Assembly: GCA_032622095.1 (NCBI GenBank)
Contig: CP136066.1
Span: forward strand, 94,325,319-94,389,318
Length of the DNA stretch: 64,000 bases
Source of the DNA: Siphonodentalium dalli
Taxonomy: Eukaryota; Mollusca; Scaphopoda; Gadilida; Siphonodentaliidae
Direction: 5' to 3'
Both the position numbers and the translations under genes were made by a program. Numbering within the stretch: the first letter of the stretch is position 1; the number at the start of each line of letters is the position of its first letter. The notes beneath the pieces are model-generated. The model searched no databases. It was given only the letters and a program-made list of their open reading frames with translations, and was not told the origin of the DNA. Below, in pieces: positions 22,801 through 34,303 of this stretch.

Positions 22801-23584
22801 AATAACAAAGAAAAGATACATGCCAGTCGAAACAATTCAAATGTCGTATTAGAGAACCGAGAAACCAACAGTTTTGTGCATTTGCCGCGAGCTGGCTGCG
22901 CGTCAACATAATAACGTGTCAATCGTCAAGGCATTCGTCACGTTTTTGATAATGGGTTATGGTTATTGGTGTATCAATGCAATTGCCGTTGCATGTTTGG
23001 CGATGAACATTTCAGAACGTATGCGCCCTTTGTGAACACATTATCTGTGATCATCATCGTATGGTGTGTAAATATTTCAAATTAAACTTTAGTTTGGCAC
23101 GTCCGATTAAACAAAAAATTCATATCCTTTTTCACCAGTGCACAGTGTACACACATAAAAAAAACATCACATATAATCAACTACATAGCCGTTACCTATA
23201 TAATCATAATCACTACATTAAAGCTCCAATATATACCTTGGGATTCAAAAAGCCCAATAACATGATCTTGGGGGGCGTTACCATTTCTGACTATGGTTTT
23301 CTTGTATTAAGTGTGCTACATTACTGTGGTGCAGTTTGATGACATTTTGCCGCGATAGTTATGGTAGTATGGTTAGGTATGGGGGTTAGACACATTTCAT
23401 TTGGTATATTTATTATGATAAACACGGACTGAGATGATCGTGAAAAGTTGTATTTGTTGGAATATTTTGGGGAAGAAATTGTCACGCGATAGAACTCTCA
23501 CGACTGATTTCAACTAATCGTTGGGGTCCAAATATGTCTGCTGAAATATTCACGCACCTTAATCTCACACCTACCATTTGGATT

Positions 23585-23850
23585 GCCGCCTCTCTGGCCG
23601 AAAAGACCGCCTATCTGTGTGGCATATATACAAGGCCGCCTCTCTGCGTGGCATATATACAAGGCCGCCTCTCTGTGTGGCATTTATACAAGGCCGCCTC
23701 TCTGCGTGGCATATATACAAGGCCGCCTCTATGCGTGGCATATATACAAGGCTGCCTCTCTGCGTGGCAAATATACAAGGCCGCCTCTCTGTGTGGCATA
23801 TATACAAGGCCGCCTCTCTGCGTGGCATATATACAAGGCCGCCTCTCTGG
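23585..23850. repeat. 29-bp minisatellite, 8 units (left arm)
   Basis: Units are GTGGCATATATACAAGGCC plus GCCTCTCTGC. Full units start at 23619 and every 29 bp to 23822, after a partial unit at 23585. Because 29 is not a multiple of three and the unit has no stop, several frames on both strands stay open with the same peptide in rotation (VAYIQG, WHIYKAAS, GIYTRPPL). These ORFs are artefacts of the repeat. Confidence 0.95.
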
Positions 23851-24499
23851 CAATAACGTTTTTTTTCGAGAGGCTGCGGGTGTTTTACAAAATAAAAAGA
23901 AAATGGACATGTATACTTATCAACGCATTCACTCTGTGCTGCGATTATCGGCGGGTCGTACACATGCTCCCGCAAAAACATAAATAGCTCACAAGAGGCT
24001 CCAACTAAAGGAAAATAAAATACGATATCGTTTTTCAGCACCCACAAAACTCGTTTTTAATTAATGAAAGTATCCGATTTTTTGTCGACGCTGTGAAGCA
24101 AATTTGTATAATAGCCAAGTAGGCGCTGTTGTCATTTTTGCGGCACAGATAAGATAGATAATGATTTATTTGCAAAAAACATCCACATGAGGACAGTTTG
24201 CTAATACAATGGATAACAGTATATACAAAATGTGTGATAATAAAATATACAAGAACAAAATTACGTAATATGCTAAGATGTACAAGGAGGCTCTGGATCA
24301 TGTATCATATTAATGGTTACCTAACTGTGACGTGGCTAGAGGGTCTCTGTTGGGGGGGGGGGGGGATTCACCTTGGGAAATTCTAACTGCACCCCACTTG
24401 AATCAGATTCAGACCAAAACACAAGTTTTGCATAATTCCTTTGCACCCCCTCAGTGCTCAGGCCTAATATCCTATATATTCATAAACCATGGTTCTGTA

Positions 24500-25730
24500 T
24501 TCCCGGTATGAGAACAATAAGATATTTTAACCTGAAAAATTGCATAAATCCTAACATATAGTGGTCCCTATAACTCCAGACAAACGCACACGGCTATGGA
24601 CAAGAGAGCAGGACAAACCGGGCTGACCATGGTTGTTCGGCCCGGTGTGAGAACATTTTGAAAACTATACAAGAAAATCGCAAATCCTAGCATCTGGACT
24701 GGTCTCAACTGAAGCTTTCCTAGTGTTGGAAATTTCAAACCTCATACTCTACCTCAGGTTGGAAAATTCTCCAACTGATGACCATTTTCGGTCCACAAGT
24801 TTGACCAAATGTAGTAAAATATTGTTTTGTTAAAGGTACTCAACCCGATAAAACTCCTCTCAATTACTATTTTAATGGCTTCGGGGGTCAAAATAATTTG
24901 ATTCGAGTCGAGGAAGTCACCCATCAAAGCTCAGATTTGTTAGATATCGATTTTAGAAATCTATTATTTTTCATTATCGGGAATTCTTACTGGCCCAGTA
25001 CGTAGTCAATTATTACCACTTGATTATAGAGTTATCCATCCTTGTCTGTTTGAATAGAATTTTGGCGTAAAATCTCGAGCATGTTACCAAATTGACGGCA
25101 GTTATAAGTACTCATCTCGAGAACATAAGAATTTTCAAAAATCAATATCTAATAACTCTGAGCTTTGTTTGATGGGTTCCTCGACTCGAATCAAATATTT
25201 TTTACCCCCAAAGCCAAAGAAATAGTAAGATAGGACCCTCTGATCGGATTGTTGTTGTTGGAATCTGTTGAGATGGGGACCCTCTTTACGGGTTGAGTAC
25301 CTTTAAACTAATTAGCAGTTTTTTATTGGTCACGGGGGAGGGACAATGACACACCGGGCCGACCACGGTTCAGCCCGGTGTGCGAAAATTTGTAAATCTT
25401 AACAAGAAAATCGCAAAATCCTAGCATCTAGACTACAAGAATTCCTAGAGTTGGAAATTTGAAACCTGACACCCCCACTTAGGTTTCCAACTGATATCAA
25501 TTCCAATGACAATGTTGACCAAATGTATGACAATACTGTTTTTTTTAAAATTAGCTAGCAGTTTTTTATTTGGCCACGGGGAGGGACCAAGACACAAGCT
25601 TTCCAACTGTTGGAAATTTCCAAGCTGTCACCCCCCCCCCATTAAGGTTGGAAAATTTCCAACTGATGACCATCTCAGTCCAAATTTTGACCAAAAATAG
25701 GAAAATATGCAAATATTGGTCCAAAAACAA
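24500..25730. repeat. Dispersed/tandem repeat with TTGGAAATTTCCAA core (left arm)
   Basis: Three or more diverged units combine an oligo-G/C stretch, TTGGAAATTTCCAA or close variants, CTAGCATCTAGACT or variants, GCGATTTTCTTG-type sequence (minus), and a GC hairpin CACACCGGGC...GCCCGGTGTG (best at 25352-25384). A related piece is at 11755-11830. The mirror image lies at about 34490-35720. Confidence 0.65.
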
Positions 25731-25914
25731 TTAATTCCCCCCAATAAATTGTTTGAAAATTAAACTACAAGAACGTTATCAACCTATTGTTGGTGTGAAA
25801 TTTCCAACTATAATGTTTTGGCAGGTATGAAATTTCCAACTGTTGAAAATTTTGACGAATGTTGGGGGGGGGGGGTGAGACACCCCAATCCCCCTGTCGC
25901 CACGTCTCTGGGCT

Positions 25915-26150
25915 TAGAGTGGGACTGTCATTTGTCAATATAGTAATAAATTGATCGTTGGCGTTAATGCGTCGAAAATTCGGATTATGATAAATCATTG
26001 ATTCGAAAAGTTCGCTTCGTAGTTGTGAATATGCAGTGCATTCCATAAGGAAGTGTGTTTCATCTTCTACGACATCAGCACAGCAAAACACGCACTTTCT
26101 ATCTTCTAATGTATACTACGGGCTGTAAATGACGCCCTTTCTCTACATCA
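25915..26150 (-). pseudogene. LINE C-terminal Cys/His domain relic (left arm)
   Basis: The minus strand reads RKCVFCCADVVEDETHFLME, then CTAYSQLRSELFE...NANDQFITILTND. This fits the C-terminal C-x2-C...EDExHFLxxC motif of LINE ORF2 proteins. Upstream, in another frame, DVEKGRHLQP-like sequence fits the stretch that normally precedes it. Homology stops near SPTLS. The copy at 34068-34303 on the plus strand is the mirrored one. It probably belongs to the same LINE class as 1537-2857. Confidence 0.75.
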
Positions 26151-26578
26151 CATGCAGTCAGAAATCTAAATCTACCGATTTTGTCTATTATTTATATACA
26201 AGGAAATTTTGAGAAAAAAATATGGCTCCGGTCTAGTGGTGACCTAAAATATCCACATGAGAAACAGTTCTCCATTAAATGCTGGCTGCAGGGTGCGCCA
26301 ATTGATTCAAATTTGAAATTTAACAGGGCATACTGCTGGTGGCCATGTTTTCCCCGCAAATTTGATAGACTAATGAACAAAACCACTGAATCCGTTGAAT
26401 CAATATACGTATACACAAATATATATATATGCATTGTTATCCACACTACTGGTATATAAAGGTACTGAAAATAACTATATTATACTAGTATACACAAAAT
26501 AAACCATATATTATGGCTATGGGTTCTAATATCCGAACATGACAGCTGAGAACTTGGTGTGAATTGAAGAGTAGTGGG

Positions 26579-27464
26579 GTCTCAAGAATATCTACCCCTC
26601 CACGTTAGAAACATGCCATTAAATAGCATAAGTATAATCTAGCTCGAAGACAGAAGTGATCCATCAAACCGCTCTTAATTCAACCAGGTCATCACACCCC
26701 ATGTATGGTAGATCACATGATGATCTAGGTGGAATCGGGCTCTCAAAGTACCGCCGCTACCACACATGCCGGTACCGGTATCGATACTTTGCTAGTACCG
26801 CGGTTCCGGTACCGGTACTGGCAAGCCATTTTATAGTTCTAGGTATATCTGGAGGTAATACAGTGCTGAAAATCACAAGCCACGAACTCTATTATTAACT
26901 TGAACTAATGATAATTTGATATCAGAATAAAGAAACTATTTCGGGATATTAGATACCATTTTGGAATATACTAACAAACTTTCCCGTATAGTTTAGTGAT
27001 GCGCAAATGACAACATAGACAATTCAATCAACCAAAATGGAACTATTCGTTGCACACGTTTTGTGGTTTTAACTTATTGTTCTGTTGTGTGTGATAAACT
27101 GATAGAAAGTAACGCGACACACGTCGGTGGTTTCCAGTTCACAATATTCAATCAGAATAAATGTATTTGCAAAGTCGCGCGGTCGGCCATTTTAAATCTA
27201 AACAATAATGAGTCAAGTTAGGCAACAATTTCTCTCCACGAGTTCCTATACCAAATATGAACTATCATGTCTATTCAGCAAATGACATGTACATTGTGCA
27301 CGGTTCGTGGATATTCGTTCCCAATTTTAGTATATAACTGGAGGTTCCAGAGTCCCATTTAAATTCAAAATGGTCTACCTTATATATGCAAACTGATACG
27401 ACATGTGAACGGGTACGTGTGTATGTGATTAATCAAAACGTGTGGGCCATACTTGTGGATGGGT
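26579..27464. other. IR1 spacer, left part
   Basis: No gene. A run of TACCGGTACC-type sequence at about 26765-26825 resembles a segment in the IR2 arms (about 38995-39075). The rest is unrecognised. Confidence 0.5.
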
Positions 27465-27757
27465 CGTTGGTGAATAAATGATAAGAAATTGTAACTGGGT
27501 TTAGTGTATAATTGCCACAACTGGGCAAAAATAAAGGCAAAAGCATAAGTTGCAATCACAAGTTCCCAACACAAAATAATCTTTGAAGATTAAAACAATA
27601 TCACAAGGCCGTGCTTTCAAAGAATTGGAATTCAACCATTGAAGAGTTATAATAGACACATAAAAACCAGGAACCACCCTCCCGTGACTGACCTATCGCG
27701 CCATGAATACAATCACGACCGATGTGCATCGCATGTAGTTTAAAGAGCGAAACTTGA
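27465..27757 (-). repeat. Repeat R2, ~293-bp unit next to the LINE tail
   Basis: Minus strand, from TCAAGTTTCGCTCTTTAAA through GGTGGTTCCTGGTTTTTATG to TCATTTATTCACCAACGA. Copies at about 39135-39430 and, mirrored, 48055-48350 are about 95% identical by eye. Here one end is joined directly to the poly(A) of the LINE. Confidence 0.85.
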
Positions 27758-27845
27758 TTTTTTTTTTTTTTTTTTTTAAACATATTTTATTTGTAGTATA
27801 ATACAAAATGGATTGGGGCACAAGTTACAAAACTTAATGAGCCCC
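27758..27845 (-). terminator. LINE 3' end: stem-loop, AATAAA and poly(A)
   Basis: On the minus strand GGGGCTCATTAAG...CTTGTGCCCC (27845-27815) forms a stem-loop, AATAAA is at 27791-27786, and twenty A follow at 27777-27758. A 3' stem-loop next to a tail is what LINE RTs commonly recognise. The arrangement fixes the 3' terminus of the element. Confidence 0.85.
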
Positions 27846-27999
27846 TCTCCGGTATACATTGATACAAACAATTTGTTTAACAAAATGGCACAATAAGTAA
27901 CTTATTTACAGCTGCACGTGGTGAATGAGAAAGGTGATGATGGCAGATTGTAACGAATCATTGAGGAAGGATGAGAGTGAGTCAGTGAGAGTGATTGGT

Positions 28000-28026
28000 G
28001 GGGGGGGGGGGGGGGGGGGGGGGGGG
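28000..28026. repeat. G27 homopolymer in the LINE 3'UTR
   Basis: Twenty-seven G on the plus strand, which is C27 in the LINE transcript, 84 bp after the RT stop codon. It is the longest homopolymer of G in the window. Confidence 0.95.
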
Positions 28027-28110
28027 TGCCAACGCCGAGTTGCATTCTATGGTGAGGCGAAAGGAAAACATGTGATAATTGATAAACTAATTTCTTATCT
28101 TGAAATTTAA

Positions 28111-30186
28111 CTAGAAACGTTTAGTCTCCGCGATAAAATGCTGGACTATTTTGAATAATTTCACATTTTGTTTGTTATGAGCATTCGGGAGGCCAGCAAG
28201 TAGATTGTTCATGTGCGTTAATTTAATTCCTTCTCTGTGTAGCATATGAAACATCTCAGTTCGTTCTGACTGGTAGTGGGGACACATAAAGAAGTAGTGA
28301 TAGGCATCTTCACACTGGTTGCCGCACGTACAACGTGGGCTTCCTGCAATATAATTCTGAAATTTGTCAGACTGAAGATCACTACAATAGTTTCTTAGTC
28401 TGGCGTGCAATACATTATATTTCCTACGACCTGTATAGAAATATATTGGAGGTCTAGCGGTGGGATCAATTATTCTAAGATATTCTTTAAAATCGAAAAT
28501 CGTCGGAGCTTCTGTTATTGCGGAAGGCATGTCGTTCCACGCTTTTATTGTTGAGGGAAAAAATGACTTTTTATAGTGCTCGGTATTGCTAAAGTATGTG
28601 TAAAAAATTTCGGGGTTTCTGAATTCATACTCGGATATATCGGCTATCCTGGGTGGTATTATTTTAGTGAGGTAAGTAGGGGCCCTCTGATTTACAATGT
28701 TATACATAGTTTGTAATTTATGAAGTTCGCGCCTTTTTCTTAGCGAGGGCCAGCCGACTTCTGTCATAATGTCTGTATATGATACTGAACGCGTGAGGCC
28801 GCTGACAATTCTGGCTGCATCAATGTGTAATCGGTCAAGTTTATCCAATTGATATTTTGGCGCGCATGCCCAGACTACATCCGAGTAATCATATAGAGGC
28901 AGTATATATGTTTTATATATATTTTCTAATGTCTTCCTGTCGAGTTGGAATTTAAATTTTCTAAGTTGTGATAAGCGGGATGCTACTCTCTTTATAGTTG
29001 CATTTATATGATTGTTCCACGACATATTTGATTGGAGCTCAAGACCAAGGTGTTTGTGTGTCTCAACAAATGATATTGTGTCACTATTAAAAGTTAAATT
29101 AGGGATATCACCAGAGGTGCCAATCAATGAATATGACATGCCCATTGTTTTTGAGGGATTAAAGCTGACCAGCCAATTTTTTGACCATGTTGCTATGGTT
29201 TCAAGGTCCATATTCATAATCCGTGCTAACTCATTCAGATCGTGGTGGCTATTTGTAAGACAGGTATCGTCGGCGTACATTCTGGTCACGGAACTGATGT
29301 TGTCAGGTAGGTCATTTATGTAAACTAAAAATAGAAAAGGTCCTAAAATTTAGCCTTGAGGGACGCCCGCTGGGATGATCTCATAATCAGAAAAGCTGTC
29401 GTTTACTAATACGCGCTGCTGGCGGTTTCTTAGATAATTTTCTATCCATTTCAATGGTTTCCCTCGCACGCCATAACTAGACAGTTTATGTACCAATCCA
29501 CTGTGCCAAACTCTCTCGAATGCCTACGATATATCACAGAAAGTAGAACACGTATATAAGCCATTGTCGAGAGATTGGCTCAGGTGATTATATAGATCTA
29601 TGAGTTGATGAGATGTACTTTGCCCTGGCATGAAACCCGATTGGCGTGAGTATATTAGTTCATTTTCATTAAAGAACTTCCTGATCTGTTTTAAGACAAC
29701 TTTTTCGAATATCTTTCCAATGCATGGTAGAAGCGAGATGGGGCGATAGTTCTTACTATCAGCGGGGTCGTCTTTTTTAAAGATGGGAACAACATTTGCC
29801 TTTTTCCATATAGATGGAAATTTTGTGGTATCGAATGATTTTCGGAAGAGTAAATTTAAAGGATAAGCAATTTTTTTAGCCGTGGCTTGAAGCATTCTCG
29901 CACTAATTCCATCGTGGCCATTGGCCTTGCTTAATTTTAGAGATTTAATTGCTAAAATTATTTCGTCTTCGGTGGACTCAAAGTCGTTCATAGTATTGCT
30001 ACAACGAGAATTTAAAAAAGGTAAACTGTGATTTGAGTCATGTATCGATGAATTTGAAATGAAGCTCTTGTTCAGTATGTTGGCCTTATCTAGATCATCA
30101 GTTGCGTATAGTCTTCCATTTACATTTACGGTATTTATATTGTCGCTGGAGCAGCACAGGGGCGGAATATTCGTTGTTTTCTTTTT
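28111..30186 (-). pseudogene. LINE reverse transcriptase, two stops
   Basis: One frame runs from the frameshift near 30187 to the stop at 28111, broken by TAG at 29526-29524 and TAA at 29352-29350. Motifs in order are ANGHDGISARML, NYRPISLLP, QSGFMPGQST, motif A CDIS-stop-AFERVW (usually DISKAF; catalytic Asp at 29535), AGVPQG-stop-ILGP (usually PQGSILGP), YINDLPD, and motif C YADD intact (29277-29266). KHLGLELQ of the thumb follows, and a C-terminal CTCGNQC...HYFFMCPHY. All other positions look functional, so the element died recently. The polymerase would make cDNA at the nicked target. The enzyme is not producible from this copy without readthrough. Confidence 0.92.
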
Positions 30187-31477
30187 TACAAAGGAGGTAA
30201 TTTATTAGTTGCCAGAAATCGCGAGGAGACGAAGATCCCTTCACGCGGTCTTCCAATTTTTCTTCAAATTTGGATTTGGCGTAGTTTTTCATATTATTTA
30301 CTTTGTTTCTGGAATGCTTGTAATTTTGCCAAGTATCGGGGTTATTGTTTCTTAGAGCTTTGGTTCGTAATCTTTCACGTTTGCGAATTTCTCTTCGGAT
30401 TTCTGAATTAAACCAGATTTTGTCCTTAGGTCGAACCGTAACAGATGATTGGGGGACTGTTTCTCGCATTATTGAATTAAATTTATTTTGGAAAATTATT
30501 GTGGCTGAATCGATGTCAAGACCCGATAAGAGATCATCCCAGTTTGTGTTTCCGAGCAGTTCATTGGCTCTTCCGAAATTTGCTCTGGAGTAGTTCCACA
30601 CTACTCTGCGAAAAGATGTCACATTTGAGTAATCATAGGATAATGACACATATACACCCAAATGGTCAGAGACTCCAGGATTGATTACATCGGCTTCTAG
30701 TACACGAAACGAATTGCTGATAATAATTGGATCTAATAGCGTACTCGATGAGCGTGATATTCTTGTAGGAGATGTTATAACATTTTTAATGCTATATCGG
30801 TCTATGATTTCTTTCAACTTAGAAGATGCATCTAGGAGATTGGAATTGTAGTCCCCCGTGATAATAATATTTTCTGATATGTCAAGTGCATCTGATATCG
30901 ATGTCTCTAGGTAATCCCAGTATTTTGGATCGCAGAACTGATCTGATCTATATGACATTCCTAGCATAATACGGCTTTTTTTGGAAAATAATTCAAACCA
31001 AAGTATTGATGAGTCAAATTCTAGTTCATGTCTCCGCCTGTATATTATATGGGTCGCGAACATAACACATATACCTCCACCTCGAGAGTCGCGATCTTTC
31101 CGAACAGGGTCTTGATAACCCGGAATTTTTAGACTATCCGAACAGAATGATGGGTCCAGGTGAGTTTCACTAAAACACAGCACATCGAAATCGTTAATGG
31201 TATCAACAATCTTTTCTAATTTATTTCTAATACTTCTGATGTTGTAATGGAAGATTGAAATTGTGTGGTTATTTTCGCTGGTGGCAGGACCAGGGTTGAT
31301 TTCAATATCACCTGATAATATCAGTATGAAAAATGTTGAGATGAATAATAATTTAAGATTTTGTGCTCGGAAGCTATATTTCAGGGATTCGCCTCTAGCC
31401 ACGAGGGTATTCGGTGTCTTTTTCTTCAAATCAAAAACCCCAACTGCTGCCCTATATTGTTGTATCGAACAAGTCAT
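30098..31477 (-). CDS. LINE AP-type endonuclease with 2A-like leader
   Basis: The ATG at 31477 opens 459 codons. Residues 41-55 are hydrophobic (LKLLFISTFFILILS), like a signal sequence, and run straight into the 2A-like GDIEINPGP (56-64). The endonuclease follows: HYN (N79), SETHL (E104), RGGGI (133-136), GDYN (D209, N211) and GVSDH (S270-H272), all expected catalytic or structural residues of APE nucleases. It nicks target DNA to prime reverse transcription. The true frame leaves at an A6 run (30187-30182): reading continues correctly one base later into the RT frame, so the last ~30 residues here are out of frame. A one-base A insertion is the simplest cause. The required shift is +1, which does not fit the usual -1 slippery heptamer. 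Confidence 0.92.
   Translation of the reverse strand: MTCSIQQYRAAVGVFDLKKKTPNTLVARGESLKYSFRAQNLKLLFISTFFILILSGDIEINPGPATSENNHTISIFHYNIRSIRNKLEKIVDTINDFDVLCFSETHLDPSFCSDSLKIPGYQDPVRKDRDSRGGGICVMFATHIIYRRRHELEFDSSILWFELFSKKSRIMLGMSYRSDQFCDPKYWDYLETSISDALDISENIIITGDYNSNLLDASSKLKEIIDRYSIKNVITSPTRISRSSSTLLDPIIISNSFRVLEADVINPGVSDHLGVYVSLSYDYSNVTSFRRVVWNYSRANFGRANELLGNTNWDDLLSGLDIDSATIIFQNKFNSIMRETVPQSSVTVRPKDKIWFNSEIRREIRKRERLRTKALRNNNPDTWQNYKHSRNKVNNMKNYAKSKFEEKLEDRVKGSSSPRDFWQLINYLLCKKENNEYSAPVLLQRQYKYRKCKWKTIRN
31286..31312 (-). other. 2A-like translational recoding motif
   Basis: Nine codons, GGT to CCT, encode GDIEINPGP, matching the D(V/I)ExNPGP consensus exactly. In known 2A peptides the ribosome skips the Gly-Pro bond, releasing the upstream part and continuing at Pro. 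Similar motifs are described in the N-terminus of several APE-type LINEs of marine animals, some overlapping signal sequences as here. Upstream residues 41-55 are hydrophobic. Confidence 0.9.
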
Positions 31478-31490
31478 GATATTTTAGTCG

Positions 31491-33281
31491 GTGGTTCGAT
31501 ATTAAAATGAGCAGCAATTGGGTCTTGTGGTTTGAGAAAATTTCATTGTACTTTAACATTTTCAACGTTGGCACCTGGTACTCAAAGTTTCCACAGCTAT
31601 GTGAAAAGCGGTGTTTCGGATCAGTTAGTGGGAACAGGTTATTGAACCTCAGATATATACAAGACAAGCAAGCAACGTGTAAGTTCATAAATACACAAAT
31701 ATATATGAGAATTGAGAGAAAAGGTGTATGATGATTAGAAGTATAATACAAGATGATGTGGTATTGGTGAGGTTCCATATCGAATATCAACTGGCATGTG
31801 ATTTTGTTTGGGACGGGGATGACTGGCAAGATGTAGGATATATACACGACGGTTCAGATAGCGTTTCTTAATTTAGAATTTTCTGTGTGTATAGTTTAAT
31901 ATGAGTATGCAGCTATATATGATTTAATTTTCCATAGTTTTTCACGGAAATAACGACTGGTAAATTTAATTTAATGGGTATTTAATTTAATAGGTATTTG
32001 GTCCTAGTGACACAGTTTGGACATGTTCCATAGCGACGCACATGTAACGATTTTCCTAGCCTAATGGGTTTATTTACGCATAATATACGAAATTCCATCC
32101 TGATGTGAGGTAATGGGATTTCTGCCAGAGATATGAAAAATAAGGGATTTTTGCCGCTACGGGTTTCCATAATCGCTGTTTTATTTGCATGGAAATCGGT
32201 CAAGCGATACGTTACCGTCGCACGCTCGTTTCGAAGAAGTGGATTTAATTTGTCGCCTGTTTGGGAGGAATACATGTCAAATTACAGCATTTGCATGTGT
32301 ATTTAGAGGTAATGACTGGTATAATATTTATAACTTATCTGTTGCTATCCCCGTTTTCACGCTTAAGGACCTTATCTCGCTTAAGGTGTTTGAATTCAGC
32401 AGGTAGAATTTTTCGCGACATGAAAGCTGTGAACCCACTTTTGGTGTGTCACAATTTCTGAACACATGGTGAAAACATCCACACGGTATTAATTGTTAAC
32501 TATAGCTTATATGGATATATTTACAATACCGACATACATGCATTCTCCCATACATGTACATGCATGGCCCCCACGGGAGACATGCACACGCAGGAGAATG
32601 CATCTATCAAGCACAGGGTCTCCATAAAATTTCTGGAAGCTCTGGTCCCAGCAGAATCAAAGATAGAATCTTGAACTAATTTGGTACCGTAACATCAGAA
32701 ACATAACAGGAAATATTCATATGAAATTATTTGAGGTACCGGGGTAGATATTGGCATACGGGAATGTAATTGAATTTTTCTGGAAATGTAATTTATAAAT
32801 TTATTTCAGGTGAGGAGGAAATGAAGTGGGGGGGGGGGGGGGGGCTTTTAGTGGTCATTAGCATTTTACTGCTCCAAAGTTTCATAGTAATTAAGTTTTG
32901 AAAGGGTTCGCATTTCAACTAGGTCTGGTGGGCCATAGCCTTTTACCATACCTTCTCGCTGGGTCACCCCAGTCACATTAATAAAGTGCCAAAAGGTACC
33001 CAATCTGAGGTACCCAACCACCATCAAGACACATCAACAACATTTCTTTAAAAAATACTTTAGTTATCGGGATCGGTTTATTTGAACAAAATAATGCTAA
33101 TTTGAATTTGACTGCATTTCCACTTGATTCTAAAGTTATCCATCTTCATCCGCAACTTTGTCTGAGACCCTCCAATCAAAACATCTCGAGAAGTAACAGA
33201 CTTCAAAATATATATCTGATTACTTAGAGCTTTGGTTGGGGGGGGGGGGGGGGTCCTCGACTTGAATCAAATATAGGGGCC

Positions 33282-33313
<32 letters not shown>

Positions 33314-33639
33314 TTATTTTTTTTTTTTTTTTATTACCCCCGAAGCCAAAGAAGTACCGGTAGTAATCTAGAGGAGTGTCTGAGTCTGAGATTGAGTACC
33401 CCCAAAACTAACAGCAATGGCAGTAGAACAATAATTTGCTAGTCTGCTGAATTTCTCCGGTCAAAACAAACAGGCCTGTACTATAGTTAGCTCTCTGTAT
33501 TACGGAGGAAATAAAGGTATATATATATATATATATCTGAATTTTTTGTTTTGTTTTGTTTTTTTTGGATGGAGGCTGGCTCATATTTATGCAGAAAAAT
33601 GTTGTGTGTGGGTGGTAGCCTAGAAATTTGGGGTAAATC
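31491..33639. other. IR1 spacer, right part
   Basis: No gene is supported. It may begin with the LINE 5'UTR. A hairpin-like stretch at 32538-32612 (TGCATTCTCC...GGAGAATGCA, then CACAGGGT) echoes the palindrome of the TTAA MITE. G runs are at 32828-32844 and 33238-33253; poly-T and AT repeats fill 33285-33335 and 33515-33535. Confidence 0.5.
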
Positions 33640-34067
33640 CCACTACTCTTCAATTCACACCAAGTTCTCAGCTGTCATGTTCGGATATTAGAACCCATAG
33701 CCATAATATATGGTTTATTTTGTGTATACTAGTATAATATAGTTATTTTCAGTACCTTTATATACCAGTAGTGTGGATAACAATGCATATATATATATTT
33801 GTGTATACGTATATTGATTCAACGGATTCAGTGGTTTTGTTCATTAGTCTATCAAATTTGCGGGGGAAAACATGGCCACCAGCAGTATGCCCTGTTAAAT
33901 TTCAAATTTGAATCAATTGGCGCACCCTGCAGCCAGCATTTAATGGAGAACTGTTTCTCATGTGGATATTTTAGGTCACCACTAGACCGGAGCCATATTT
34001 TTTTCTCAAAATTTCCTTGTATATAAATGATAGACAAAATCGGTAGATTTAGATTTCTGACTGCATG

Positions 34068-34303
34068 TGATGTAGAGAAAGGGCGTCATTTACAGCCCGT
34101 AGTATACATTAGAAGATAGAAAGTGCGTGTTTTGCTGTGCTGATGTCGTAGAAGATGAAACACACTTCCTTATGGAATGCACTGCATATCACAACTACGA
34201 AGCGAACTTTTCGAATCAATGATTTATCATAATCCGAATTTTCGACGCATTAACGCCAACGATCAATTTATTACTATATTGACAAATGACAGTCCCACTC
34301 TAA
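34068..34303 (+). pseudogene. LINE C-terminal Cys/His domain relic (right arm)
   Basis: Mirrored copy of 25915-26150. The frame is the same over SQLRSELFESMIYHNPNFRR and then ANDQFITILTND. One indel relative to the left copy shortens the open part upstream. Confidence 0.75.

Larger units (their letters stand above)
22647..26578 (+). repeat. IR1 left arm (3.9 kb inverted duplication)
   Basis: Its reverse complement is at 33640-37569; coordinates of matching positions sum to 60216-60218 along the whole arm, so indels are few. Translated frames on both strands are nearly identical between arms; differences include single substitutions and different G/C run lengths (14 against 10, 10 against 19, 13 against 7). 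The arm holds a 29-bp minisatellite, a block of TTGGAAATTTCCAA repeats and a LINE C-terminal relic. The spacer is 7.06 kb. The inner edge is sharp at 26578/26579. Confidence 0.95.
27758..31490 (-). mobile_element. Nearly complete APE-type LINE with 2A-like peptide
   Basis: Minus-strand non-LTR retrotransposon with, in order, a hydrophobic N-terminus and 2A-like motif, AP-type endonuclease, reverse transcriptase, a C-terminal Cys/His motif, a 3'UTR with a stem-loop and AATAAA, and A20. APE endonuclease, 2A and the CTCGxxCxxxxHxxxxC tail fit the CR1/L2/Crack/Daphne side of the Jockey superfamily; the exact clade is not certain. The 5' end is not defined: homology-independent sequence continues above 31490 and may be 5'UTR. 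Lesions are one frameshift and two in-frame stops, so the copy is recent but inactive. No clear target-site duplication was found. Confidence 0.9.

Noticed and set aside
23585-23850. CRISPR-like array
   Set aside because: Units are contiguous without unique spacers, and the genome is eukaryotic.
23534-24047. Overlapping ORFs of 92-158 codons with repeated peptides on both strands
   Set aside because: They are produced by the 29-bp stop-free minisatellite; open frames in several registers at once argue against coding.
30181-30190. Programmed -1 frameshift at A-AAA-AAG
   Set aside because: The heptamer is present but the RT frame is reached by +1, not -1; a base insertion is simpler.
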